From Rossellomorea aquimaris (GTDB lineage Bacteria > Bacillota > Bacilli > Bacillales > Bacillaceae_B): a DNA stretch of 64,000 nucleotides. The position numbers were made by a program, and so were the translations under genes. Of this stretch, positions 34,444 to 43,510 are shown piece by piece. How positions within the stretch are numbered: position 1 is the stretch's first letter; every line of letters begins with the position of its first letter. The notes under the pieces are model-generated. The model had not been told where the DNA came from. It ran no database searches and worked only from the letters and a program-made list of their open reading frames with translations. The stretch spans positions 829,261 through 893,260 of the forward strand of contig NZ_VTEX01000001.1 in the NCBI RefSeq assembly GCF_008180865.1. The letters run 5' to 3'.

Positions 34444-35306
34444 TCAATGAGTAGGTGCTTCGGTTAAATTAAAGCCAATATACTTTAACGCAGATTCTAA
34501 ATTGCGTACCTTAACAATAGGTAGTTGAGATAATTGTCCGTTATCCTTTTCGTGAATCGCAATATCAGGTGTAATTCCTGTGAGGATGCTTTCAATACCC
34601 ATTACCTTCAGTGATTTTACTAAGTTAATAAATACCGATGGAAAAATTCCATCTAAAATAAGCAGTCCGGATAAGTCGATAATAAAGTACTCTGTATCGT
34701 GACTTGAGCCATATTCGAGAACTTTGTTTATTATTTTATCTGCCCTTATTTCATCGATGACTCCCTGAATACTAAGACAGGCAATTCCTTCTGTAATTGG
34801 GATAATCGGAACACTCAAGTAATTCATATTAAATTTGGTTTGATCCAAATCCAGGATATAAGACAGGATATCTGCCATGGATTGAAGGTATTCAATATCC
34901 GACTGACAGAAATTTTTCTCTTCTTTATCCATGACACATAATGTCCCAAATACATCCCCTTGTAAATCTCTTAGCGTAACCCCGAGAAATCCTTTCACCC
35001 CTAATTGAGAAGTAACTTCAACTCTTTGGTGATCGCATCTTCTGCAAGGTTTAACTTATGCATCTCATTGTTTTCATTCATTATAATCAACCTACAATAT
35101 GTATCTCCATATTTAACAGAGTAACCCTCTGGAATGATCTCTTCTTTTTCGTTATAAGAACTTAAAACAGTCATGGAATCATCGCCTCGTCTTGTTACAT
35201 AAGCCGTTTGAACATTTAAGTGTTTGCTTATGCTGTGGAACAACTTTTTAGAGGTGGCTATTAATGAATGGTATTCGGATGACGCTAAATTATACTCATT
35301 AGACAC
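34444..35306 (-). pseudogene. GAF-STAS stressosome-type protein, frameshifted
   Basis: Two adjacent minus-strand frames (35001-35306 and 34444-34998) read as one protein: a GAF domain split at ITKEL, then GVKGFLGVTLRDLQGDVFGTL, then a STAS domain. Just before the stop at 35001 the other frame reads EVTSQLGVKG, so a single base is missing near 35016-35023. The STAS part lacks the RsbR phosphothreonines (GVIDEIR and LLILDGI). It could be a recent pseudogene, a sequencing error, or a real recoding site. Both halves are otherwise intact, which favours a very recent change or an error. Confidence 0.75.
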
Positions 35307-35560
35307 GAATCTTTCCTCCTCCTCTAAACTAGAAATCTAAGAACTATGTAAGCAATCAAAAAAATACAGTTAATGTAACTATATAGATAATGGGGATGGA
35401 TGTCTAATAAGAGACCTTTTTAAAAAAATACTTATTTAAGTTATAATTTACCTTATATTGAAATCCGAAGAGAGGAAATGGAGTGTGCAATCAGTTATTT
35501 GTTATATTCAATGCAGATGAGTTGTCTAATAAGCAATAAGAGAGTAAGAGGAGAACAAAA

Positions 35561-36523
35561 ATGAGTAGAATCACAATAGAAAAAGCAACAATACAAGATG
35601 AAGAAGCTCTTACCAATATAAAAAGGAAAGTCTTTGGTGCTGAAAAAGAGAAATGGCTTTCATATGCAGAGGATGTAGTCGATTACAATATCCAGCCACC
35701 AGGCTACGACTCCATTGAGATGGGGAAGTATATGATCCATGAATTGAATTATTTCAAAATTTTTTATCAAGAAGTGCTTGTTGGAGGTGTTATTGTCACG
35801 TTAGAGGGAAAGCGCCATGGAAGAGTCGACCGTATCTTTGTTGATTCAGATTACCAGGGAAATGGAATTGGTTCTGCTGCCATAAGATTAATAGAAGAGA
35901 AGTTTCCGCAGGTGAAATCGTGGGAGCTTGAGACATCCAGCAGGCAGCTGAATAATCATGCCTTTTACGAGAAATTAGGGTACAAGAAAGTCTTTGAATC
36001 AGAAGATGAATTCTGTTATGAGAAAAGGTTACAACTTGATGCGACAGAAGAGGTTGAGACGAAGGAGATTCACATTCAAGGTGATACCTTGAGACAATTT
36101 GACCTTTCCCGGCTTCAAGTGGAGCAGAGCAACATGACGGAAACGGATTTCTATGGTATTAACGGGAGTCATTCCACATTTAGTAACAGTAACCTAAAAG
36201 GCGCTCAATTTAGTAATTGCAATCTAAGTGAATCCCGCTTTCAGAATATTAATCTCAAAAAATCCCTGATTGCTGATTTGAATCTTTCACATAGTGAATT
36301 CGCCCATGTGACTTTCGGGGGCACTTATTTTCATGACACAACTCTTGGAGAAGAGGGTGAACCTATAATTTTTGAGCGCTGTGTTCTTAAAGGGTGCCAA
36401 TTTAAAAGTTCCAATCTGATTGATGTTAGGTTAATAGATTGTGAGACGGAGGGAATGAGGATCAATAATATTTTGGTGAAGGATCTTTTGGATGCGTATG
36501 AAATAGTCCATAAGAAAAGGTAA
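35561..36523 (+). CDS. GNAT acetyltransferase fused to a pentapeptide-repeat domain
   Basis: The 320-residue protein starts with a GNAT domain (about 1-157): DRIFVDSDYQGNGIGSAAIRLIE with the QxxGxG loop at 99-104, and NNHAFYEKLGYKKV. From about residue 175 to 300 it follows the pentapeptide pattern with Phe/Leu every five residues (DFYGINGSHSTFSNSNLKGA, then QFSNCNLSESRFQNINLKKS). Pentapeptide domains form right-handed beta helices, and in Qnr proteins mimic DNA. A fusion to GNAT is unusual. AGAGGAG precedes the ATG. The substrate is unknown. Confidence 0.82.
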   Translation: MSRITIEKATIQDEEALTNIKRKVFGAEKEKWLSYAEDVVDYNIQPPGYDSIEMGKYMIHELNYFKIFYQEVLVGGVIVTLEGKRHGRVDRIFVDSDYQGNGIGSAAIRLIEEKFPQVKSWELETSSRQLNNHAFYEKLGYKKVFESEDEFCYEKRLQLDATEEVETKEIHIQGDTLRQFDLSRLQVEQSNMTETDFYGINGSHSTFSNSNLKGAQFSNCNLSESRFQNINLKKSLIADLNLSHSEFAHVTFGGTYFHDTTLGEEGEPIIFERCVLKGCQFKSSNLIDVRLIDCETEGMRINNILVKDLLDAYEIVHKKR

Positions 36524-36604
36524 AGAGTAAATCTTCTGACACCCACTTTAGGCTGAAGTCATAAGATACTTAATGACAGAGAGAAAAGAGAGGTGTCTTT
36601 CTAA

Positions 36605-37519
36605 ATGAATCCTTATCAATTTTATCGTCAATTCAAACCTTTTCACTTAGATGGTTACTCGCGGGTTCAGGAGAATCAATCACTGATAAAAGATATACAA
36701 AAGGCAATTAACGGAGAATATAGTGCGATCGCTTGTTATAAAAAACTTGCAAAATTGGCCCCAACCGTAGAAGAGAAAAATCGCATTCGAGAAATTCGAA
36801 AAGATGAAATGCACCATTTCAAAGCTTTCAGTGATATCTATACGAATATAACAGGAGTCCCGCCCACCCCTCAATTGCAAGAAGGTTGTCCAGATGCATA
36901 CAAAAGAGGTCTTGAATTTGCCATAAAAGACGAGCAAGAAACGGTTGATTTCTATTTAGAAATTGCAGATAGAGCCCAAGATACCAATATAAAGGAATCA
37001 TTCCGTCGGGCTGCTGCAGATGAACAAAATCATGCCGTTTGGTTTTTGTTTTTCATTATCCCGAACCGTGGAAACAGGAGACAGGAGAGGCAAATGAATT
37101 ACGGCGCAAAAGGAGCACTTGATGCAACTTCACTCACTGTACCTCAAATGCTCGTTTATGCCATGCAGGACGAATACTTGGCTCAAGCCAGATATGATCG
37201 AATCATTCAGAATTTCGGAAGTGTTCAAACCTTTATGAGAATAAAAGAAGCCGAGCTACGTCATATTACAGCTTTGCAAACCCTTTTTCAACGCTATGGT
37301 GTGCCCTTACCTGAAGATAATTCTCAAGCCTATACTTCAACTCCGGATTCGATTAAAAGTGCATACGCAGCAGGAGTTCAAGGTGAAATTGACAATATAG
37401 CTATGTATAATAAATTTCTGACTTACAATCTTCCTCAAGATGTAAGGATTGTCTTTACACAACTGAGAAATGCTTCACAGAATCATTTAGCTGCTTTTGA
37501 GAGAGGTTTAGCTAGATGA
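36605..37519 (+). CDS. Two-domain ferritin-like protein
   Basis: The 304-residue protein joins two four-helix ferritin-like domains. The first (about 25-150) has carboxylate/His ligands Glu38, Glu68-x-x-His71, Glu110 and Glu140-x-x-His143. The second (about 175-302) resembles DUF2202-type domains, with Glu190 and Glu217-x-x-His220; its last helix reads SQNHLAAF without a clear second ExxH. Such proteins bind di-iron centres and are often linked to oxidative stress or spores. Both domains in one chain suggest a fusion. GAGAGGTG precedes the ATG. Confidence 0.78.
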   Translation: MNPYQFYRQFKPFHLDGYSRVQENQSLIKDIQKAINGEYSAIACYKKLAKLAPTVEEKNRIREIRKDEMHHFKAFSDIYTNITGVPPTPQLQEGCPDAYKRGLEFAIKDEQETVDFYLEIADRAQDTNIKESFRRAAADEQNHAVWFLFFIIPNRGNRRQERQMNYGAKGALDATSLTVPQMLVYAMQDEYLAQARYDRIIQNFGSVQTFMRIKEAELRHITALQTLFQRYGVPLPEDNSQAYTSTPDSIKSAYAAGVQGEIDNIAMYNKFLTYNLPQDVRIVFTQLRNASQNHLAAFERGLAR

Positions 37520-37523
37520 TGTG

Positions 37524-37548
37524 ACCACCTTTATGGGTGGTTTTTTTT
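37524..37548 (+). terminator. Terminator of the ferritin-like gene
   Basis: ACCACC (37524-37529) pairs with GGTGGT, followed by eight T residues. Confidence 0.85.
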
Positions 37549-37640
37549 ATGAGATGGGTTTAAGGTTGGGAATGGGGTAAGGGAGGTGTTGATAGCACGC
37601 TAAAACCGTTGGATTTTGAATTTATTAAATCGCAGTTAAA

Positions 37641-37975
37641 TTGAAGGTTCTCAAAATACCAGATGGTTTTATTCATTACTCAGCATATGAGGTATGTGAA
37701 GATCAAGCGATCCAGGATAATATGGAAAAGATCACGATTCCAGCAAAGAGTTATTTCATGACGCGCCATAAAAGGGTGATGATATTGTTCATACCTACCA
37801 TCGTATTTACCAATGGTTCAAAGAGAGCGAATACCAACCTTATAAAGAACCGAATGTTGAATATTTCGATAGTCAACCGATCAAGCATGAGAGATACCCG
37901 AATGACCGAGATATAAATGATCCTCATTTCGACATCTTGTTTCCCGTATGGAAAAATAATGAAAAAAAGAGATAG
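37641..37975 (+). pseudogene. GyrI-like effector-binding domain remnant
   Basis: The first frame gives IPDGFIHYSAYEVCEDQ to MTRHKR. The second frame continues DDIVHTYHRIYQWFKESEYQ and ends DPHFDILFPVWKNNEKKR at 37975. Together they match a GyrI-like small-molecule-binding domain, broken by loss of one A in the run at 37770-37773. The N-terminal half of the usual domain is missing and no good ribosome site is seen, so this is a decayed gene fragment. Confidence 0.7.
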
Positions 37976-37998
37976 ATGAGCATTTCATCTATCTCTTT
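37966..37998. terminator. Bidirectional terminator between remnant and acetate transporter
   Basis: AAAGAGATAGATGA (37966-37979) pairs perfectly with TCATCTATCTCTTT (37985-37998). On the minus strand seven T residues follow. Confidence 0.85.
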
Positions 37999-38004
37999 CT
38001 TCGC

Positions 38005-38622
38005 TTACTTAAATATCCCGAATGGCTTGCCTACAGGAAGTGTTTCTTTCCCAAAGTGAATGTTCAACACACTTGCCGCAGAGCCGTAGAAGCTGAATAA
38101 TGCAATAAACAACTCAGAAATGGCCGCTAATTTATGCATGGCTTCAGGAGCGATCCCGAGTGTAGACAGGGAAAGTCCGATAAATAAGAAATCAATCAGT
38201 ACAAAAATAATGAATAAGACCTTATGTGTTTCCATGGCGCCAACGGTCATGAAAATACTGAAAATCAGATAGCCGATATACGCAATCCCTAGTTGGTGTG
38301 GATCAACTGCCGCTGCCGCTGCTTCTCCAAACACACCGAATGAAATTAACCAGGATGTCCCGACACCAAGCCAAAATAAACCGAATGCCCCAAATGCAGT
38401 GGATCCGAATGTATTATTATGTTTTGCATCTCCAAAGCATGCAATCAGCTGTGCAATTCCTCCAAGGAAAATTGCCCATGGCAATACAAAAGAAACTCCA
38501 TCCGTCCATCCAAGTTTCGCTGAAGAAGCGACAAGGGTAACCATAGCTAATCCAAAAAGTCCGATCGCAGATGGATCCGCTGTAGCGATTTGAACACGCT
38601 GAGTGTTTTGTGTTTGATTCAT
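38005..38622 (-). CDS. GPR1/FUN34/YaaH-family acetate transporter
   Basis: The 205-residue protein has six hydrophobic segments and the family start motif, here ADPSAIGLFGLAM in place of NPAPLGL. Relatives (E. coli SatP) take up acetate and succinate with protons. An AGGAGG site precedes the ATG at 38622. It is a single-gene unit. A roughly 450-bp spacer with periodic repeats lies upstream. Confidence 0.85.
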   Translation of the reverse strand: MNQTQNTQRVQIATADPSAIGLFGLAMVTLVASSAKLGWTDGVSFVLPWAIFLGGIAQLIACFGDAKHNNTFGSTAFGAFGLFWLGVGTSWLISFGVFGEAAAAAVDPHQLGIAYIGYLIFSIFMTVGAMETHKVLFIIFVLIDFLFIGLSLSTLGIAPEAMHKLAAISELFIALFSFYGSAASVLNIHFGKETLPVGKPFGIFK

Positions 38623-38757
38623 GATGATACCTCCTATTAAACATACTTGACTAATTTACATAAAAAAGTGTCAGTATGCAATAGAAAATATTATGTAAGC
38701 ATAACTTTCATAAATATTGGCGGTATTTTAGATGTAGCTAAGGTGGGAAAGTGTGTA

Positions 38758-38818
38758 TCGCTGATAAAATCGAAATTTCGATGATAAATTTAATATTTCG
38801 CTGATAAAATTTTCTCAT
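38758..38818. repeat. 20-bp periodic repeat, copy 2
   Basis: Three units start at 38758, 38778 and 38798: TCGCTGATAAAATCGAAATT, TCGATGATAAATTTAATATT and TCGCTGATAAAATTTTCTCA. They share spacing and core with the arrays at 31362 and 62030. It lies between the acetate transporter and the toxin candidate. Confidence 0.75.
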
Positions 38819-38920
38819 ACGCCAATCCTGCTCTCAAAACCTCTTCAAAGAAGTCGATTTCAGCAAGATTACGACTCATCAAATGATAATTCATCAAAAA
38901 ACCCTCTATCTAATGAAGAA

Positions 38921-38957
38921 ACTCCCGGTATATCTTAATAAAAGATAAACCGGGAGT
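38921..38957. terminator. Strong isolated hairpin
   Basis: ACTCCCGGT (38921-38929) pairs with ACCGGGAGT (38949-38957), with an inner TATCTT/AAGATA stem. It is terminator-like in either direction, but no coding sequence ends next to it, so it may end a small RNA or stray transcripts. Confidence 0.55.
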
Positions 38958-39080
38958 CCTTTATTCTGTCCGTACACCCAATACACAACAAAAAAACGCA
39001 TGAATTGAGTCTATCCTACATACATATCAACAGGGGACAAATATTTTACTCGAGCGATCCTCTAGAAGGAGGTGATGGTG

Positions 39081-39161
39081 GTGGAGAACTACTTTATTTT
39101 CATGCTGATGTTTCAAGCAGGGAGTTTCATCATTTCGTTGTTGAATCATATTGAAAAGTAG
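39081..39161 (+). CDS. Putative holin-like type I toxin peptide
   Basis: A perfect ribosome site AAGGAGGTGAT (39066-39076) is followed by GTG at 39081 and 26 residues: MENYFIFMLMFQAGSFIISL, then LNHIEK. The ATG at 39075 lies inside the ribosome site and cannot be the start. A short hydrophobic peptide with an FMLMFQAGSFI-type core and a charged tail matches the Hol-Tox/TxpA-like membrane toxins of Bacilli. A strong terminator follows at once. An antisense antitoxin RNA would be expected but cannot be proved by eye. Confidence 0.6.
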   Translation: MENYFIFMLMFQAGSFIISLLNHIEK

Positions 39162-39182
39162 AGGGCTCCTTAAAGGTTTTTT

Positions 39183-39217
39183 CCGGACTATGACTGGCCT
39201 CATAGTTCGGTTTTTTT
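39183..39217 (+). terminator. Terminator of the toxin candidate
   Basis: CCGGACTATGA (39183-39193) pairs with TCATAGTTCGG (39200-39210, one wobble), followed by seven T residues. Confidence 0.85.
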
Positions 39218-39394
39218 CTGTCGGATCGCTTCCCTTATAGTCTATGTAGATCATCTCGCGAATATACGTTTCTATTAATATAGTAATAGATGCCGTACTG
39301 TTTCTAAATTTGCCTATTGTTGTTATCATAAGAATATTGAAGAAATCCAATTAGGAAACATACATACAAACATTTCCAGGAAGGAATCAGACAT

Positions 39395-42300
39395 TTGAAG
39401 GTCATACATCAAAAACTTATAAAAGAACGATGCGGTACCGTTTCTTTCAAAAGGGGAGAGGTCTATTATCGTTCCAATAAAGTGAAAATGGACGAGTTAT
39501 ATTCAAATTATTGTGAAGCGACGGTTATGGGGGAGGAAGATTTCTACGTAACCGTTACAGGGGAAGCTAATGGAGAACTCCATGCAAAGTGCAGTTGTCC
39601 CAAACTAGCATCGTTTGATAAAGATTGTCAACATATCGCTGCTGTCCTAATCGCCATTCATTATGAGCAGCGTAATGAAAATAGCCAAGGAAGGGAAGTA
39701 ACAGAAGAATTTTTCACCTTGTTTCAAGATGAATCCATACGCTCCACTGGTCACCAGAGGCATTTTGAAAACAGACATGTTTTGCCATGTGAAATATTGA
39801 TTAAGCCTGTCCCCGTAAAAACAGGTGGAGCATTGATCGGGATTGAATTAACGATTCATTCCATCAAGGTTCAACAGGTTAGAGAGTTTCTCCAGAGCAT
39901 CAAAGAAGGAGTTCCCTTCCAACTTTCAGATTCATTCATTTTCAATCAACAACTTCATTGCTTTGAAATCGATACCGATACTGTAATCCAAAAGCTTATA
40001 AAGGTTGCCCAGGAAGAGAAGATATATTCTTCAACTGAAGAGAACAATATTGAACAATTGCTCATTCAACCTTCTTCATGGGAGGGGCTTTTACCACTTC
40101 TTATTAAAGCCCCAAGGGTTAAAGTGGAGCAAAGTCAGCACACCGTAGAGGGGATCAAGCTATTAAAGACCCCGCTTCCATTGAAGTTCCACTTTGGCCA
40201 TAATGAGGGCGGAAGCTATCGATTACACATAACCGGGTTAAACAATATGGTCGTCCTGGATGAATATGAAGTCGTTCTTCATAAAGGAACATTGACCCAA
40301 CTGAACACCAGGGATTGCAAGCGTCTTTCTGAATTAAAGCGACTTCTCACCAAATCAGGTACAGACTCGATTCCCATTCCTCAAGGGCAAATAGGCTTCT
40401 TTCTAGAGAAAGTAGCGATTGGTTTAAAGAAATTGGGGAAGGTCACAATCGCGGAAGGAATTTCCAGAAGGTTGGAAATGGCGCCACTTGTTGCAAAGCT
40501 GTATCTTGACCGGGTGAAGAATCGCTTGCTGGCGGGTCTTGAATTTCATTACGAAAATGTAGTGATTCACCCATTAGAAAATCGTGAACCACCTTCGGGA
40601 TCCTTACTAATTAGAGAGGTGGAGAAAGAAGATACCATCCTTGAATTAATGGAAGAGTTCTCTTTTGGAAAAACAGAAGGAGGTTATTTTTTACACAATG
40701 AGGATTTAGAATATGAATTTTTAACGTACGGAGTGACAAAGATTCAGAATCTTGTCCAAATCTATGCGACTACCGCAGTGAGAAACCGTGTATTCAAGGG
40801 GAATAATGGTCCGAAAATCCGGGTCAAGGTGAAGAAAGAACGAATGAACTGGCTGGAATTCAAGTTTGAAATGGATGGGATACCTGACCGACAGATCATG
40901 GAAATCCTAGAGGCATTGGATGAAAAGCGTAAATATTACCGGATGCGAAACGGATCACTTCTGTCCCTTGAAACCAATGAATTTCAAGACATTCAGCGAT
41001 TTCTTCATACATCACAAGCAGAGAAAAATGATTTAATCAAGGGACTCGAGCTGCCGTTGCATCAAAGTCTCCAACTCCTTGATTCAGTTGATGCGAGCAA
41101 CACGTTCAAATTAGGGAAATCGTATAAAGAGTTCCTGCAACATATCATGAACCCTGGCAGTATGGAGTTTTCCATACCACCAACCTTGAACACACTGTTG
41201 AGAGAATATCAAAAAGAAGGCTATCGATGGATGAAAACTCTGGCCTTTTATGATCTGGGCGGGATCTTAGCCGACGATATGGGATTAGGGAAAACCATCC
41301 AAAGCATTTCTTTTATTTTTTCTGAGTTAGATGAGATTCGGAAGCAGAAACTTCCGTCTCTGATTGTTTGTCCTTCGTCCCTCATGTATAACTGGCAGAG
41401 TGAATTTACGAAGTTTGCGCCTGAAATTCAAGCAGTGATCCTGGATGGAAATAAATCAGAACGAATGAAGAAGCAGAATGGATTAAAGGATATCGATGTG
41501 ATCATCATTTCCTATCCTTTACTTCGAAGTGACATCAAGTGGTACGAGCAGCAGAAATTTCACACGGTGTTTTATGATGAGGCTCAGGCGTTCAAAAATC
41601 CAATAACGCAAACGGCAAGAAGCGTAAAGAAAATCGAAGCCAATCACCGTTTCGCATTAACCGGTACTCCTGTTGAGAACTCACTCGAAGAGCTGTGGTC
41701 TATCTTTCACGTTGTATTTCCGGGGTTATTTCAAGGGCTTAAGGATTACAGTGGTCTTACAAAAAAAGATATCGCTAAACGAATCCGCCCGTTTGTCCTG
41801 CGCAGGATGAAGGAAGATGTTTTATCAGAACTTCCGGAAAAGCGGGAGATCATGGAATCGGCGGAATTACTGCCGGCTCAAAAGGAATTGTACGCTGCTT
41901 ATTTAGCGAAGCTGCGTCACGATACGCTTAAGCACCTGGATAAAAATACTTTGAGGAAAAACAGAATCAAAATTCTGGCTGGTTTAACCAGACTTCGACA
42001 AATATGCTGTCATCCAGGATTATTTGTAGAGGGCTACCAGGGAACATCGGCAAAATTCATTCAGCTAATGGAGATTTTGGAAGAATCAAGGCTTTCAGGC
42101 AGAAGGGTGTTGATTTTTTCACAGTTTACTAAAATGCTTGAGCTCATTGGAAGTGAGCTTTCGGCAAAGGGAAAGACCTTCTTTTACCTCAATGGCTCAA
42201 CACCTTCTGAAGAGCGGGTAGGCATGTGCGAAAGATTTAATGAAGGAGAACGCGACCTGTTTCTTATTTCATTAAAAGCGGGAGGTACGGGACTCAACTT

Positions 42301-42559
42301 AACAAGCGCTGATACCGTCATCCTCTATGATACATGGTGGAACCCTGCTGTCGAAGAGCAAGCAGCGGATCGAGCCCACCGCATGGGGCAAAAAAATGAA
42401 GTACAAGTCATCAAGCTCATTTCCCCCGGAACCATTGAAGAAAAAATGAATGAGCTTCAAGAAAAAAAGAGACACCTCATTCAAGAGGTGATCGATCCTG
42501 ACGAGAAAATCGTTTCTTCCATCACGGAAGATGAGATTAGAAATATATTATCAATTTAA
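39395..42559 (+). CDS. SWIM-zinc-finger SNF2-family helicase
   Basis: The 1054-residue protein has an N-terminal SWIM zinc finger (Cys66-x-Cys68, Cys78-x-His80), a bacterial SNF2-associated middle region, and a C-terminal SNF2 ATPase core. Motif I is DDMGLGKT (627-634), motif II is DEAQ (728-731), motif III GTPVEN, and motifs V-VI are GGTGLNLTSAD and DRAHRMGQ. These enzymes move along double-stranded DNA using ATP and relate to RapA/HepA-type proteins; the cellular role is not known. The start is TTG at 39395 after GGAAGGA. It is a single-gene unit with no defence-system neighbours. Confidence 0.9.
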   Translation: MKVIHQKLIKERCGTVSFKRGEVYYRSNKVKMDELYSNYCEATVMGEEDFYVTVTGEANGELHAKCSCPKLASFDKDCQHIAAVLIAIHYEQRNENSQGREVTEEFFTLFQDESIRSTGHQRHFENRHVLPCEILIKPVPVKTGGALIGIELTIHSIKVQQVREFLQSIKEGVPFQLSDSFIFNQQLHCFEIDTDTVIQKLIKVAQEEKIYSSTEENNIEQLLIQPSSWEGLLPLLIKAPRVKVEQSQHTVEGIKLLKTPLPLKFHFGHNEGGSYRLHITGLNNMVVLDEYEVVLHKGTLTQLNTRDCKRLSELKRLLTKSGTDSIPIPQGQIGFFLEKVAIGLKKLGKVTIAEGISRRLEMAPLVAKLYLDRVKNRLLAGLEFHYENVVIHPLENREPPSGSLLIREVEKEDTILELMEEFSFGKTEGGYFLHNEDLEYEFLTYGVTKIQNLVQIYATTAVRNRVFKGNNGPKIRVKVKKERMNWLEFKFEMDGIPDRQIMEILEALDEKRKYYRMRNGSLLSLETNEFQDIQRFLHTSQAEKNDLIKGLELPLHQSLQLLDSVDASNTFKLGKSYKEFLQHIMNPGSMEFSIPPTLNTLLREYQKEGYRWMKTLAFYDLGGILADDMGLGKTIQSISFIFSELDEIRKQKLPSLIVCPSSLMYNWQSEFTKFAPEIQAVILDGNKSERMKKQNGLKDIDVIIISYPLLRSDIKWYEQQKFHTVFYDEAQAFKNPITQTARSVKKIEANHRFALTGTPVENSLEELWSIFHVVFPGLFQGLKDYSGLTKKDIAKRIRPFVLRRMKEDVLSELPEKREIMESAELLPAQKELYAAYLAKLRHDTLKHLDKNTLRKNRIKILAGLTRLRQICCHPGLFVEGYQGTSAKFIQLMEILEESRLSGRRVLIFSQFTKMLELIGSELSAKGKTFFYLNGSTPSEERVGMCERFNEGERDLFLISLKAGGTGLNLTSADTVILYDTWWNPAVEEQAADRAHRMGQKNEVQVIKLISPGTIEEKMNELQEKKRHLIQEVIDPDEKIVSSITEDEIRNILSI

Positions 42560-42572
42560 GATTTAGGGTTGT

Positions 42573-42610
42573 AAAGGTGGGGCCTTCTATAATGAAGCCC
42601 CACCTTTTAT
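42573..42610 (+). terminator. Terminator of the SNF2 gene
   Basis: AAGGTGGGGC pairs with GCCCCACCTT across an 11-14 nt loop region, followed by TTATATTTT. Confidence 0.8.
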
Positions 42611-42778
42611 ATTTTCAATCAGCAAGGTTTTTTATCAAGTGTGGGTCATTTATTTACATTCTATAAAGTTAAGACTGGAAGTTACAGAATAAATCTTTAT
42701 AACAAACTCATCAGCAAAAATTTTGGGACCTCTCATATTTTCTTAAGCTGGGCACGCGTGTATTATTTTAGAATATTA

Positions 42779-42829
42779 TTGACCACGCTGGTCAAAAGTG
42801 GTTATAATGAAATTGACCAACTCGGTCAA
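42779..42829 (+). promoter_or_regulatory. TetR promoter with two operators
   Basis: The promoter is TTGACC (42779-42784), an 18-bp spacer and TATAAT (42803-42808). Operator 1, TTGACCA-CGC-TGGTCAA (42779-42795), covers the -35 box. Operator 2, TTGACC-AACTC-GGTCAA (42813-42829), lies just after the -10 box. The two centres are 33-34 bp apart, about three helical turns. Confidence 0.82.
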
Positions 42830-42862
42830 ACGCCTGTCCCTAAGAAGGAGGATGAGAAAATA

Positions 42863-43483
42863 TTGTTTAAAACATTAAACATAGATCCTGAGAAAGAAGA
42901 AAGGATCATAAATGCAGCAACTCATGTTTTTGCGAAGAATGGTTACCAAAATGCCTCAACAAACGCGATCGTGAAGGAAGCAAAAATCTCAAAGGGAATT
43001 TTATTTCATTATTTTAAAAGCAAAAAGGATTTGTATGTTTCACTGTATGAACATCTATCCGACTTATTCACTGAGAAGATTTATGAGCGTATTGACTGGA
43101 ACCAGCGTGATATTTTCGTTACGATTCGTGCAGAAACATTGATAAAGTTTGAGCTTTTTGCCGTTTATCCACATCTGATAAATTTTCTTACTAGTGCATT
43201 TATCGAAGAAGCACCGGAAGTAAAAGATGATATCCAACAGATTAAAGCCAAAATGGTGGAGAACAGCTTTGCAAAATTATTCACCAATATGGATACATCA
43301 AAATTCAAAGAAGGAGTCGATGTGAAAAAGTCGATTCAAATTATTTATTGGACCTTTGAAGGAATTGCCAATCAACAGCAGCAAAAAGCTAAGACACTTT
43401 CCGTAGAAGAAATTAACCAAGAAGAAGTGCTGGCTGAAATTGATTCCTACATCGAATTATTAAAGGCATCATTTTATAAATAA
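42863..43483 (+). CDS. TetR-family regulator of an ABC exporter
   Basis: The 206-residue protein has an N-terminal TetR DNA-binding domain (RIINAATHVFAKNGYQNAST, then KISKGILFHYFKSKKDLY) and a helical ligand domain. The open frame reaches back to 42641, across the promoter and operators, but AAGGAGG at 42845-42851 and the normal TetR length point to TTG at 42863. Two operators in its own promoter indicate self-repression. Three ABC genes follow without a terminator. Confidence 0.88.
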   Translation: MFKTLNIDPEKEERIINAATHVFAKNGYQNASTNAIVKEAKISKGILFHYFKSKKDLYVSLYEHLSDLFTEKIYERIDWNQRDIFVTIRAETLIKFELFAVYPHLINFLTSAFIEEAPEVKDDIQQIKAKMVENSFAKLFTNMDTSKFKEGVDVKKSIQIIYWTFEGIANQQQQKAKTLSVEEINQEEVLAEIDSYIELLKASFYK

Positions 43484-43510
43484 GAAATAGGAAAAGGGAG
43501 GAAGAGATCC

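Noticed and set aside
39395..42559. SNF2 helicase as part of a phage-defence island
   Set aside because: The neighbours are a toxin candidate with its own terminator and a TetR-ABC operon; no methylase, nuclease or other defence gene is linked.
42641..42862. Longer N-terminus for the TetR protein
   Set aside because: It would translate the promoter and both operators; TetR alignment begins at the TTG at 42863.
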